In this document: piece by piece, positions 24,708 to 32,955 of the stretch
Position numbering within the stretch: position 1 is the stretch's first letter
Layout of the letters: the number at the start of each line of letters is the position of its first letter
NCBI GenBank assembly: GCA_031272035.1
Contig: JAISUO010000095.1
Span: 1 to 48,182 of the forward strand
DNA: 48,182 nt
Direction of reading: 5' to 3'
Source of the DNA: Synergistaceae bacterium
GTDB taxonomy: Bacteria > Synergistota > Synergistia > Synergistales > Aminobacteriaceae
Translations under genes and position numbers: made by a program
Notes under the pieces: generated by a model
What the model saw: the letters and a program-made list of their open reading frames with translations, nothing else
What the model was told of the DNA's origin: nothing
Databases searched by the model: none

Positions 24708-25748
24708 TTGACTCCCGATGTGTTGTCCCAGAGTGAAATTGATTCCCTGTTGAGCGCGCTGACGAGCGGGTCCGTGGATCTCGACTCCATGACCCGGGAC
24801 TCCAGCGAGTACAAAATTAAGGTTTATGACTTCAAGCGTCCGGACAAGTTCAGTAAGGACCAGCTTCGAGCCATACAGATGATCCACGAGGCTTTTGCCC
24901 GTCAGCTGACCACCGTCATGTCGACGCTGGTGCGTTCCATGATTTCGGCGGAGGTGGCGTCTGTAGATCAGCTCGCTTATGAGGAGTTCGTCAACTCCCT
25001 GGTTCAGCCGACGGTTATCGGTACGCTGGAGATGTACCCCTTCAATGGGAACGCCCTTATAGAAATCAATCCCAACCTCGTTTTCGCGATTATCGACAGA
25101 CTTCTGGGAGGAAAAGGAGAGTTTTCCGGCAAGGCCAGAGAGCTTACGGATATAGAGAAAACGGTGACGGAGCGCGTCCTGATGCGGATGCTGGAACTCC
25201 TCGAAGAAAGCTGGAGTACCGTGGTGGACGTGCGTTTTCGGTTTGAAAGCATGGAGAGTAATCCGTTCTTTGTGCAGATTTGTCCCCCGCGGGATATGGT
25301 TCTTCTGGTCATCGTCAAGCTGAAGGTGGCCGAAGTGGAGGGTATGATCAGCCTTTGCATCCCTTACTTCCTCATGGAGCCCATTATCGATAAACTTTCG
25401 TCACAGCAGTGGTTTGTTTCTACGAGTCGCAAGAGTGACGAGAGCGTGAGAGAAAATCTCATGAAATCTCTGGAGAAAGTGAGAGTTCCGCTGGCGTTGG
25501 AACTGGGACATACCATCCTCAGCCTGGCCGACGTCTATTCTCTCGAAGCCGGAGACGTCATTCGCCTGGATGAGATGACGAATGAAGATGTCGATGTCAG
25601 AGTGGGAAATTACGTTCGTTTCAAGGCAAAACCGGGAACCGTCGAAGGGCGTCTTGCCGCCGAAATTACGGGTAAAGTCGACGTGGATCCGGAAGCAGAT
25701 ATGAGTACGGCGGAATCAGCGGCCGGAACCGAGGGAGGAAAAAATTAG
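24708..25748 (+). CDS. fliM: Flagellar motor switch protein FliM
   Basis: FliM is the C-ring protein that binds phosphorylated CheY and reverses the motor. The 346-residue protein has the N-terminal CheY-binding peptide 'VLSQSEIDSLLSAL' (about 5-18), the CheC-like middle domain (about 45-230) with the family's 'YEEFVNSLVQPTVIGTLEMYPF', and the C-terminal SpoA domain (about 255-325) that joins FliN. The TTG start is required to keep the CheY-binding peptide at the terminus. It ends directly against fliY (no gap), so the two C-ring proteins are made together. Confidence 0.96.
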   Translation: MTPDVLSQSEIDSLLSALTSGSVDLDSMTRDSSEYKIKVYDFKRPDKFSKDQLRAIQMIHEAFARQLTTVMSTLVRSMISAEVASVDQLAYEEFVNSLVQPTVIGTLEMYPFNGNALIEINPNLVFAIIDRLLGGKGEFSGKARELTDIEKTVTERVLMRMLELLEESWSTVVDVRFRFESMESNPFFVQICPPRDMVLLVIVKLKVAEVEGMISLCIPYFLMEPIIDKLSSQQWFVSTSRKSDESVRENLMKSLEKVRVPLALELGHTILSLADVYSLEAGDVIRLDEMTNEDVDVRVGNYVRFKAKPGTVEGRLAAEITGKVDVDPEADMSTAESAAGTEGGKN

Positions 25749-26885
25749 ATGGATGAACTGCTCAGTCAGGATGAGATAAACGCGCTTCTTTCGGGAGGTT
25801 CGTTCACGCCTTCGTCCTCTTCCGACCTGTCCATGGAGGATTCTCAGGTTTTGGACGAAGTCGGGTCCGTCTTTTCCAACTCGGAAAGCAGTGTTTTTGG
25901 AATGCTGGCGGGAAAAGACGTCAACGCGAAGGTCGAAGAAACAAAAGTCATGACCCAGGCGGAGTTCAAGGGACAGTTTGCTGAGGCGCCGTTTTTGTTC
26001 CGGGCGACTTTCGGCGGTTTCGACGACATGCCTCTGGCGTTTGTGGTAGACGTTCGCGGGGCGCTGACTTTGGCGGACCTGATGATGGGCGGGGAAGGCA
26101 AAGAGCTTCCGGAGTCCCCCAGTGAACTGTATTTGAACGCGGCTCAGGAGGGATTAAGTCAGGTTCTGGGGTCTTCCTTTACCAGTCTCAGTAGCGGGCT
26201 TCTGGGCGGACGACGTCTGATGCCGGAAAACACCGCTTCCGCGCTGCAGAAAGAAGACTGGCTGCCTTTCACCGACGCCGGAGCGGAGGGAAAGATATGG
26301 GTTTCTTCCGTGAAGGTGGAAATCGACGGACTGGAACCTTTTTCCGTGTGGACTGTCATGCCGGCGGAGTCGGCGAAAAATCTGGCCCAGGCGATCCATC
26401 AGGTCATGAACGCCTCCAGTGCTCCCGCCCCATCCGTTGCGGCCCCCGCCCCCGCTCCGGCCCCTGCGCCGTCCGGCGCTCCGGCTGGAGGAGGATTCGC
26501 CGCGCCGGCCTCTGCACCGTCGATGTCCATGCCACCCGTGCGAGGCGCACAGCAGCCGGGGCCCATGGTGGACGTGCATCCCGCGGAGTTCACGCCTCTC
26601 GCTGCCAGGGGACCGGCGGGAGCTTCCGCCAGCAGGATTGATCTGATCGCTGACATCCCGGTGCGAGTGACGGTGGAATTGGGGAAAACAAGGAAAAACA
26701 TATCCGAAATTTTGAACATGACCACGGGGTCTGTAATTGAACTGGACAAAATGGCGGGAGAACCTGTAGATGTACTGGTTAATGGAAAGCTCATCGCCAG
26801 AGGAGAGGTCGTGGTCATCGACGAGAACTTTGGAGTACGTATCACCGAGGTTTTGAACGCGGCTTCCAAAACCTACGCGATGTAG
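25749..26885 (+). CDS. fliY: Flagellar motor switch protein FliY (FliN with CheC-like domain)
   Basis: This 378-residue C-ring protein has a FliM-like CheY-binding start 'LSQDEINALLSGG' (5-17), a CheC-like domain (about 30-215), an Ala/Pro-rich linker (about 223-295), and the FliN/SpoA domain (about 298-370). FliY in Bacillus is a CheY-P phosphatase through two D/S-x3-E-x2-N half-sites. Here the matching places read E37-V-G-S40 and N130-x3-E134-x2-S137, so the key Asn is Ser in both; P159 of the second site is kept. Dephosphorylation activity may be lost, leaving a structural role. The gene begins at the base after the fliM stop. Confidence 0.92.
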   Translation: MDELLSQDEINALLSGGSFTPSSSSDLSMEDSQVLDEVGSVFSNSESSVFGMLAGKDVNAKVEETKVMTQAEFKGQFAEAPFLFRATFGGFDDMPLAFVVDVRGALTLADLMMGGEGKELPESPSELYLNAAQEGLSQVLGSSFTSLSSGLLGGRRLMPENTASALQKEDWLPFTDAGAEGKIWVSSVKVEIDGLEPFSVWTVMPAESAKNLAQAIHQVMNASSAPAPSVAAPAPAPAPAPSGAPAGGGFAAPASAPSMSMPPVRGAQQPGPMVDVHPAEFTPLAARGPAGASASRIDLIADIPVRVTVELGKTRKNISEILNMTTGSVIELDKMAGEPVDVLVNGKLIARGEVVVIDENFGVRITEVLNAASKTYAM

Positions 26886-27006
26886 TCGGCTGAGGGTTTT
26901 ACGGTCGGAAATTCATCAGGATCCGCTGAAATATTTTCGACAGCGTGAGGCATGTTTTATCTCTTTAAATAACGTAATTATCCCCTCGAATAACTTCGGA
27001 GCTTCG

Positions 27007-27015
27007 TGGTATAAT
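27007..27015 (+). promoter_or_regulatory. Extended -10 promoter upstream of cheY
   Basis: TGGTATAAT gives a perfect TATAAT (27010-27015) with the TG extension. No clear -35 is present. It lies in the 261-nt gap after fliY and would give a leader of about 125 nt before cheY, so cheY-fliO-fliP-fliQ-fliR-flhB can be transcribed separately from fliM-fliY. Confidence 0.6.
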
Positions 27016-27146
27016 CTTCAAGAGAATTACCTGAAATCCAAAACAGGTTATACGAGTGGTGACTGGCCGGGGATTTTCGATAGCTTTTGAGGTGCGGGAA
27101 GCTCGTTTTGAGGTCAGAGAATCTTTTACTGAACGAGGGGTGCAGC

Positions 27147-27509
27147 ATGGGCAAAAAGGTTCTTATAGTGGATGACGCAGCCTTTATGCGTATGATGTTG
27201 AAGGATATCCTTCAAAAAAATGATTTTGAAGTCGTTGGCGAAGCTGAGAACGGAAAGCTTGGCGTTGCGGCTTACCAGAAGTTCAAGCCGGACATCGTGA
27301 CGATGGATATTACCATGCCGGAAATGAACGGGATTGATGCGGTGAAGGCAATAAAGGCGCTTGACCCCGGGGCAAAGATTGTCATGGTTTCCGCTATGGG
27401 CCAGCAGCCCATGGTTATTGAGGCGATTCAGGCGGGGGCCAATGACTTTATCGTCAAACCTTTCCAGCCGGAGCGTGTTGTGGAGGCTATTTCCAAAGTT
27501 CTTGGCTGA
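27147..27509 (+). CDS. cheY: Chemotaxis response regulator CheY
   Basis: CheY carries the phosphoryl signal from CheA to the motor switch. The 120-residue single receiver domain has the acid pocket D9/D10, the phospho-accepting D54 in 'IVTMDITMPEMNGID', S82 and K104 ('FIVKPFQPERV'). The ATG at 27147 is preceded by GAGGGGTG and gives the normal length; the open frame continues upstream without CheY similarity. It lies between fliY and fliO with its own promoter. No cheA or other chemotaxis gene is nearby. Confidence 0.96.
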   Translation: MGKKVLIVDDAAFMRMMLKDILQKNDFEVVGEAENGKLGVAAYQKFKPDIVTMDITMPEMNGIDAVKAIKALDPGAKIVMVSAMGQQPMVIEAIQAGANDFIVKPFQPERVVEAISKVLG

Positions 27510-27533
27510 TTTATTTGTCCTCAGAGGAGTTGT

Positions 27534-27860
27534 GTGACTACGAAGGAGGTCAGTCTCGCTTCTTACGTAATACGTGTTGTTTTGGCTCTTGGTCTGATGT
27601 CCCTGGCGGCACTGGTTTTTGTTGCATGGGCCAGAAAAAAAGGTTGGGCGAAACAAAATCAGACGTATGTTGAAATTATGGCATCCTTGCCGTTGGGTAA
27701 GGATGTTTTTTTCGTTTTGCGCTGTGGCCCGGAGGTCTTTGCCCTGACTTCCGGTTCCGGGGGGACCCGTCTGATAAGCAGGTGGAAATATGAAGAATGG
27801 AAACAGTATGACGGAAAGACGGAGCTCCCAAAGAATGAGCGCGGGCCGGTCTCGGAGTGA
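27534..27860 (+). CDS. fliO: Flagellar biosynthetic protein FliO
   Basis: FliO is a small membrane protein that helps assemble the FliP ring of the export gate. The 108-residue product has one membrane helix (about 10-32) and a cytoplasmic tail with the family pattern 'VEIMASLPLGKDVFFVLRCGPEVFAL'. It is identified as much by position before fliP as by sequence, since FliO is poorly conserved. The GTG start lies close behind AGAGGAG. Its 3' end overlaps the likely fliP start. Confidence 0.82.
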   Translation: MTTKEVSLASYVIRVVLALGLMSLAALVFVAWARKKGWAKQNQTYVEIMASLPLGKDVFFVLRCGPEVFALTSGSGGTRLISRWKYEEWKQYDGKTELPKNERGPVSE

Positions 27861-28797
27861 ATCCGGGATCGATTCCGGAATGAACGCCGGACCGCGTGCG
27901 GGGAGGTTTTTTGAAAACTCCGGAGGCGTTGACAGGGGTATTTGGGACTGTCTCGTCTTCAGGTTTTCGGTTCCGTCTTTGGTTTTAGACTGGAAGAAAC
28001 AGAAAAATCGAATTTTTACGATCCTTATCCTTGCGGCCTCGCTGACCCTCTTTTCCTGCCTGACGTTCTCCTTTCCCGTCGAGGCTGCCGTCGCGGAGGA
28101 GGCTCCACGGATACCTGTTCCGATGCTGCAGTTGAGCCTTACGCCTGCGGAATCTCCGCGCGACGTGGCTTTATCCCTGCAAATTTTGGCGCTGATGACT
28201 GTTTTGAGCCTGGCGCCGGCAATTTTGCTGATGTTGACGAGCTTTACGCGTATTGTCATCGTTCTGGGCTTCGTTCAGCGTTCCATCGGCCTTCAGCAGA
28301 CGCCGCCTCAGCAGGTCGTGGTGGGACTCGCTCTTTTTCTCACGCTTTTTACCATGTACCCCACCTGGAATCGGGTTTACGAGCAGGGTCTCGCTCCCTA
28401 TATGGCGGGCAATATCAATTCATCCCAGGCCTGGACGGAGACGGTGACCCCGATGCGGGAGTTCATGCTTCGCTACACCCGCCAGGAGGAGCTGTCCCTG
28501 ATGGTTTCCATGTCCGGGATGGAACGTCCCGCTTCTGAGGATGTGGTCCCCACGAGAGTTCTGGTTCCCGCTTTTATGCTGAGCGAGCTCAAAACCGCTT
28601 TTCAGATGGGCGTGGTGATCTACATTCCTTTTATCGTGGTGGATATGGTGGTTTCCAGCGTCCTGTTGGCCATGGGCATGATGATGCTGCCTCCCATGTC
28701 GATCTCCCTGCCGTTTAAAATACTGCTGTTCGTCATGGCCGATGGCTGGAATCTCGTAGTCGTGAGCCTTCTTAAAAGTTTTACGAACGTGCCCTGA
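27835..28797 (+). CDS. fliP: Flagellar biosynthetic protein FliP
   Basis: FliP forms the pentameric core of the flagellar export gate. The C-terminal 240 residues are typical: 'LLMLTSFTRIVIVLGFVQRSIG', 'TPPQQVVVGLALFLTLFTMYPTW' region, and the end 'MADGWNLVVVSLLKSF'. A signal-like helix 'KNRIFTILILAASLTLFSCLT' precedes the mature part. The start is uncertain: ATG 27835 (with GGAG upstream, overlapping fliO by 26 nt), ATG 27880, or TTG 27979 (272 residues, closest to the family length). Residues before the signal helix are not conserved. Confidence 0.92.
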   Translation: MSAGRSRSESGIDSGMNAGPRAGRFFENSGGVDRGIWDCLVFRFSVPSLVLDWKKQKNRIFTILILAASLTLFSCLTFSFPVEAAVAEEAPRIPVPMLQLSLTPAESPRDVALSLQILALMTVLSLAPAILLMLTSFTRIVIVLGFVQRSIGLQQTPPQQVVVGLALFLTLFTMYPTWNRVYEQGLAPYMAGNINSSQAWTETVTPMREFMLRYTRQEELSLMVSMSGMERPASEDVVPTRVLVPAFMLSELKTAFQMGVVIYIPFIVVDMVVSSVLLAMGMMMLPPMSISLPFKILLFVMADGWNLVVVSLLKSFTNVP

Positions 28798-28826
28798 TAC
28801 TTCGGGACGAAGGGTGAAAAATCGCC

Positions 28827-29102
28827 ATGGAAATAATTCCTGTCAGTATGTATGATGTTTTGAGCGGCGCGGTGTGGACGATGCTTTACGTCGTTTTGCC
28901 CGTTTTGCTGGTGGCTATGGGAGTGGGACTGATTATCGGCATTTTACAGACCGCCACGTCCATCCAGGAGCAGACCCTCATTTTTGTTCCCAAAATTCTG
29001 GCGGTATTTTTGTTTCTCGTCCTCGCCGGTCCCTGGATGTCCGGAAAAATTTTGCAGATGACCCGGGATATTTTGGGACAGCTTGAACGATTCATAAGAT
29101 GA
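28827..29102 (+). CDS. fliQ: Flagellar biosynthetic protein FliQ
   Basis: FliQ is a two-helix membrane protein of the export gate, wound around the FliP/FliR core. The 91-residue product has hydrophobic helices at about 15-40 and 55-75 and the conserved 'GLIIGILQTATSIQEQTLIFVPKI' region joining them. It lies 29 nt after fliP and 27 nt before fliR, the standard order. Nothing is unusual about it. Confidence 0.95.
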   Translation: MEIIPVSMYDVLSGAVWTMLYVVLPVLLVAMGVGLIIGILQTATSIQEQTLIFVPKILAVFLFLVLAGPWMSGKILQMTRDILGQLERFIR

Positions 29103-29129
29103 AGGGCATTGAATGAATAAGGGGAATAA

Positions 29130-29918
29130 ATGATGGACAGGCTCGAAATTCCCGTTCAGTTGCTGATGGTGTATTTTTTGATTCACCTGCGTTTTGTGGG
29201 AATGATGTTCACGTCGTCGCTTTTTGTTGCGGCGGGGGCGCCTCTGCCGCTGCGTTTTTTGGGAGCCGTCCTCCTGACCGTTATCGCCGCCGGCACGGTC
29301 CGGGAGAGCCTTATTCCGATGATCCTTTTCGAAAACTGGATCTCGATTTCCATTTTGGCCCTGAGGGAATTTTTGATCGGAACCCTCATCGGTCTTTTGG
29401 CCGGCCTGCCCCTGTTTGCCCTCCAGACGGCGGGAGAACAGATCGGAATGGCGATGGGCCTGTCCATGGCCAACGCCATAGACCCCATGACCCAGAGCCA
29501 GACGTCTCTGGTGTCGCAAATTCAGTTTATGGTGGGGCTCTGGTTCTACTTTCGCTGGAACGGACATCTGCTGATGGTTCAATCGGTGGTGGAAAGCCTG
29601 CGTTACATCCCCCTGGCGAAACTTTCCCTGATTCCGGCCAGTGAGATCGCTTTTGGCGTTTGGGTGCAGGGCGTTTTCCGCCTGGCGATGAAAATGGTGA
29701 TTCCCTATTACTGCGCCCTGCTGCTGGCGGACGTGGGGCTGGGTTTTCTCGCGCGAACCGTGCCTCAGATGAACGTGTTCATTCTCGGACTGCCCCTCAA
29801 GGTCGGGCTGGGACTTTTCGTGCTGATGCTGGCTCTGCCTCTAACGGTGGACCTGGTTCACGAACAGCTGGAGCGGTGGATCGACTTCGCGCTCAAAACC
29901 GCTCTGATCTGGCGATGA
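29130..29918 (+). CDS. fliR: Flagellar biosynthetic protein FliR
   Basis: FliR completes the export gate with FliP and FliQ. The 262-residue protein has about six hydrophobic segments and the family features 'LREFLIGTLIGLLAGLPLFALQTAGEQIG' region, 'SMANAIDPMTQSQ' and 'VPQMNVFILGLPLKVGLG'. AAGGGGA precedes two adjacent ATG codons (29130 and 29133). It overlaps flhB by 4 nt (ATGA), showing coupled translation. Confidence 0.95.
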   Translation: MMDRLEIPVQLLMVYFLIHLRFVGMMFTSSLFVAAGAPLPLRFLGAVLLTVIAAGTVRESLIPMILFENWISISILALREFLIGTLIGLLAGLPLFALQTAGEQIGMAMGLSMANAIDPMTQSQTSLVSQIQFMVGLWFYFRWNGHLLMVQSVVESLRYIPLAKLSLIPASEIAFGVWVQGVFRLAMKMVIPYYCALLLADVGLGFLARTVPQMNVFILGLPLKVGLGLFVLMLALPLTVDLVHEQLERWIDFALKTALIWR

Positions 29919-31039
29919 CGCCCGTCGGCGAAGAAATGGGGATTCGGGCCTTCTTTTTCGACCTGCAGTTTTTTGCGCAGGAGCGAACGGAACCCGCCAC
30001 CCCGAAAAAACGTCAGAAGGTGCGGTCCGAGGGGAAGGTCTGCAAAAGCGTGGACCTGACGGCGGCTGTGGAGATTCTGGCGGGGCTGCTGGGGCTTTTG
30101 GCCATGGGCTCTTCCATTATTCTGGGACTGGTGGGCTACCTGCGGGAAACCCTCTCCTTTCTGGGGGAGGAAACGCTGCTGCGGGATGGCTGGTTCAGCT
30201 GGACGGCGGATACGGCGGTGCGGGTTTACGTCAGCTCCTGGGTGTTCGTGGGCCTTCTTATCGTCGTTGCCGTCATCGCCGTCATAATCCGGCAGGTGGG
30301 CTGGAGCATCACCTTTGAGCCCTTCAGTTTCAATCTCGGACGTCTGAACCCCGTCACCGGCATGAAAAAGATCATCTCCCTGAGGTCTGTGGTGGAGCTT
30401 CTCAAGGGCCTGCTGAAGGCGTCGATTTTTGCCCTCATCATTTACATCGCGCTGAAGGACAAGCTGCCCGACGCGATCCGGGCGATGCAGATCCCACCGG
30501 AAAACGGGGCGCTTCAGCTCTGGGATCTGCTCTGGAACCTGTCCATGCGACTGGCCCTCATGCTGTTGGTCATGGGAGCCATCGACTACTTCTACCAGAA
30601 ATGGGATTTTGAAAAATCCATTCGAATGAGCCGGCAGGAGATCAAGGAAGAGTATAAGCAGATGGAGGGGGATCCCCAGATCAAGAACAAGATTCGCCAG
30701 AAACAGCGGGAACTGGCGAAAAAAAGAATGATGTCCTCCGTTCCGAAGGCGGACGTGGTCATCACCAACCCCACAACTCTGGCAATCGCTCTGGTGTACA
30801 ATCGGGAACTGATGGTCGCCCCCCAGCTCACGGCCAAGGGCAAGGGCTTCGTCGCCCGAAGAATTCGTGAAATTGCTGAGGAATACGGCATTCCCATCGT
30901 CGAAGACAAACCCCTCGCCTGGGCGCTTTACGAGGGAGTCGAGATCGGGGAAGAAGTTCCGGAAAACCTGTATCGCGGTGTTGCGGAAATCCTGGCCATG
31001 GTTTACCGGCTGAAGAAAAAACCTTCTGTTGTTGTATAA
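29915..31039 (+). CDS. flhB: Flagellar biosynthetic protein FlhB
   Basis: FlhB controls which substrates the flagellar export machine accepts and is the target of FliK. The 374-residue protein has an N-terminal motif 'ERTEPATPKKRQKVRSEG', four membrane helices (about 48-75, 100-125, 165-182, 208-225) and a cytoplasmic domain. FlhB normally cuts itself between Asn and Pro in NPTH; here the site is N285-P286-T287-T288, with Thr in place of His. The Asn and Pro needed for chemistry are kept. The ATG overlaps the fliR stop; a longer open frame upstream lies inside fliR and is not FlhB-like. flhA does not follow. Confidence 0.95.
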   Translation: MTPVGEEMGIRAFFFDLQFFAQERTEPATPKKRQKVRSEGKVCKSVDLTAAVEILAGLLGLLAMGSSIILGLVGYLRETLSFLGEETLLRDGWFSWTADTAVRVYVSSWVFVGLLIVVAVIAVIIRQVGWSITFEPFSFNLGRLNPVTGMKKIISLRSVVELLKGLLKASIFALIIYIALKDKLPDAIRAMQIPPENGALQLWDLLWNLSMRLALMLLVMGAIDYFYQKWDFEKSIRMSRQEIKEEYKQMEGDPQIKNKIRQKQRELAKKRMMSSVPKADVVITNPTTLAIALVYNRELMVAPQLTAKGKGFVARRIREIAEEYGIPIVEDKPLAWALYEGVEIGEEVPENLYRGVAEILAMVYRLKKKPSVVV

Positions 31040-31095
31040 TCGCAGGAAGATTTTTGTAATGTAAAGGGATGTCATGAAAGGAGTATTACACCATT

Positions 31096-31929
31096 ATGTT
31101 AAAAAAAATGAAAAATTTGATGCCTGGGATGCCGGAGCTCCCTGCGGGGAAAAATAAAGAGGGGCGCAGGCTGGCCCGGTGGAAATTTCTGCTGGCTCTG
31201 GCTCTGGTGTTTTTGACCTGTTCTTCCGCGGCTGCGGCCAGGGAGGACAAGGTTCTGAAGGACTGGACGAGAAGTCTGGAGTTCACCGATTCCAGCGGCG
31301 GGCAGGTGGTGCGGATCAAAGTCACCTACTACGCGGCGGAGTACATTGAGGCCCTGATTCGCTCCGAGGCCGAAAAAAACCTCTGGACCCGGGACGAGGA
31401 AGAGCGGTACAGATATAACCTCCTCAAAACTCTGGACCTGGAGGAGAAAATCGCGTTCCACGTCGATTTTGACGTTTTGGGGACCGCCGTGTACCTTCAG
31501 CCCTTTGACCGACAGCTCAAACTTTACGCGGGCAAAAGAACTCTGACGCCCGTAGATTACGACAAACGTTTCAATTTCAAACTCCAGGGGCAGCGGGACG
31601 GCATGATCTGGTTTCCCCGTTTCGACGGAAAAACGGGCAAAAATCTGCTGGACGGCGTGAAGGATCTGCGGCTTACCATCAACGGCTCCATCAGTCAGGC
31701 CACCACCCGAGCAGGAGACGTCCGGTTCGTCTGGGACATCCGGGGCGACGACCCCTCCTCGCTCAACAAGGGGCTGGCCGCATCGAGACTGGAGATGGAC
31801 CGGCTGATTAAACGCACCGAAAAGCTTCGCACGGACAGGGCAAAACTGCAGGAGCAGCTGGACGCCATCGATAAGGAACTGCGCGAGGTGGACAACCGCA
31901 TCGATACGCTGCAAACACAGAACGATTAA
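31096..31929 (+). CDS. Exported protein of unknown function with C-terminal coiled coil
   Basis: I do not recognise this 277-residue protein. A charged start is followed by a hydrophobic segment (about 30-48, ending 'SSAAAA') that looks like a signal peptide or anchor. The middle (about 50-215) is mixed alpha/beta, with 'KVTYYAAEYIEALIRSEAEK' and 'FHVDFDVLGTAVYLQPFDR'. The last 45 residues are a strong coiled coil ('RLIKRTEKLRTDRAKLQEQL'). AAAGGAG lies 12 nt before the ATG. It follows flhB by 56 nt and precedes pfkA. A role at the cell surface or periplasm is likely; a link to the flagellum is only positional. Confidence 0.75.
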   Translation: MLKKMKNLMPGMPELPAGKNKEGRRLARWKFLLALALVFLTCSSAAAAREDKVLKDWTRSLEFTDSSGGQVVRIKVTYYAAEYIEALIRSEAEKNLWTRDEEERYRYNLLKTLDLEEKIAFHVDFDVLGTAVYLQPFDRQLKLYAGKRTLTPVDYDKRFNFKLQGQRDGMIWFPRFDGKTGKNLLDGVKDLRLTINGSISQATTRAGDVRFVWDIRGDDPSSLNKGLAASRLEMDRLIKRTEKLRTDRAKLQEQLDAIDKELREVDNRIDTLQTQND

Positions 31930-31993
31930 TGAATAAATTGACTGACTGCTGACTGCGGAAGGTTTTTCTCAATATTAAGGGGGCATTTTTAAT

Positions 31994-32950
31994 ATGGAAC
32001 GCATTGCGGTACTCACCAGCGGGGGGGACGCGCCCGGAATGAACGCGGCCATAAGGGCGGTGGTTCGGACGTGTCTTTTTAACGAAAAAGAATGTATAGG
32101 CGTCATGAGGGGCTTTGAAGGGCTTATTGACGGGGATTATATTCCCCTGAACCGGGCCTCGGTGGGGGGCATTCTTCACAGGGGAGGCACGATTTTGAAA
32201 ACGGCCCGCAGCGAGCGGTTCATGACCGAACAGGGACAGGATGCCGCCATCGCCAAAATGCGGGAAGCAGGAATAGAGGGTTTGGTTGTGATCGGAGGCG
32301 ACGGCTCCTTCCATGGAGCCAAACGGCTGCACGACAAGGGATTTCCTGTCATTGGCATCCCCGGAACCATCGACAACGACGTGGCCGGCACGGATGAGAC
32401 CATCGGTTTCGACACGGCCGTAAATACGGCGCTGGAGGCGATCATGCGCCTGCGGGACACGGCGTCCAGTCACGACCGCCTATTCATCGTGGAGGTCATG
32501 GGGCGCAACGCGGGGTTCCTCGCTCTGGAAATCGCGGTGGCCTCCGGCGCGGAGTACGTGGTGGTTCCCGAACTGCCCCTGAGCATCGGCAACCTCTGCC
32601 AGAGATTGCGCATTTCTCACGAGGTGCGGAAGAGCCATACTCTCATTATCCTTGCGGAGGGCGTGATGCACGGCAACGATATGAGGGACAAACTCCAGGA
32701 TACGGGAGGCTATGACGCTCGCGTCACGGTGCTGGGCTATATCCAGCGGGGAGGCAGTCCCACCTCCTTCGACGTCATTCTGGCCTCGCGGATGGGCGCT
32801 TACGCGGCGGAATCCCTGTTTGTGGGAAAGTCCGGCGTGATGGTGGGGAACATGAACCACAGAATGGTTCTGACCGACCTGGAACGGACCTGGAGTGAGC
32901 GCAAAAGCCTGAGCCCCGAACTTTTGGGTCTGATGGAGAAACTGAACTAG
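31994..32950 (+). CDS. pfkA: ATP-dependent 6-phosphofructokinase
   Basis: PfkA phosphorylates fructose 6-phosphate to fructose 1,6-bisphosphate, the committed step of glycolysis. The 318-residue protein matches the bacterial ATP-type: 'GGDAPGMNAAIRAVVR' at the nucleotide site, 'GGDGSFHGAKRL' (Gly after the Asp, as in ATP rather than pyrophosphate enzymes), the catalytic 'PGTIDNDV', and 'VEVMGRNAGFLAL'. AAGGGGG precedes the ATG. It is followed after 5 nt by the DUF4392 gene, probably in the same transcript. Allosteric control by PEP/ADP is usual for the family but cannot be confirmed here. Confidence 0.96.
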   Translation: MERIAVLTSGGDAPGMNAAIRAVVRTCLFNEKECIGVMRGFEGLIDGDYIPLNRASVGGILHRGGTILKTARSERFMTEQGQDAAIAKMREAGIEGLVVIGGDGSFHGAKRLHDKGFPVIGIPGTIDNDVAGTDETIGFDTAVNTALEAIMRLRDTASSHDRLFIVEVMGRNAGFLALEIAVASGAEYVVVPELPLSIGNLCQRLRISHEVRKSHTLIILAEGVMHGNDMRDKLQDTGGYDARVTVLGYIQRGGSPTSFDVILASRMGAYAAESLFVGKSGVMVGNMNHRMVLTDLERTWSERKSLSPELLGLMEKLN

Positions 32951-32955
32951 AGCCG

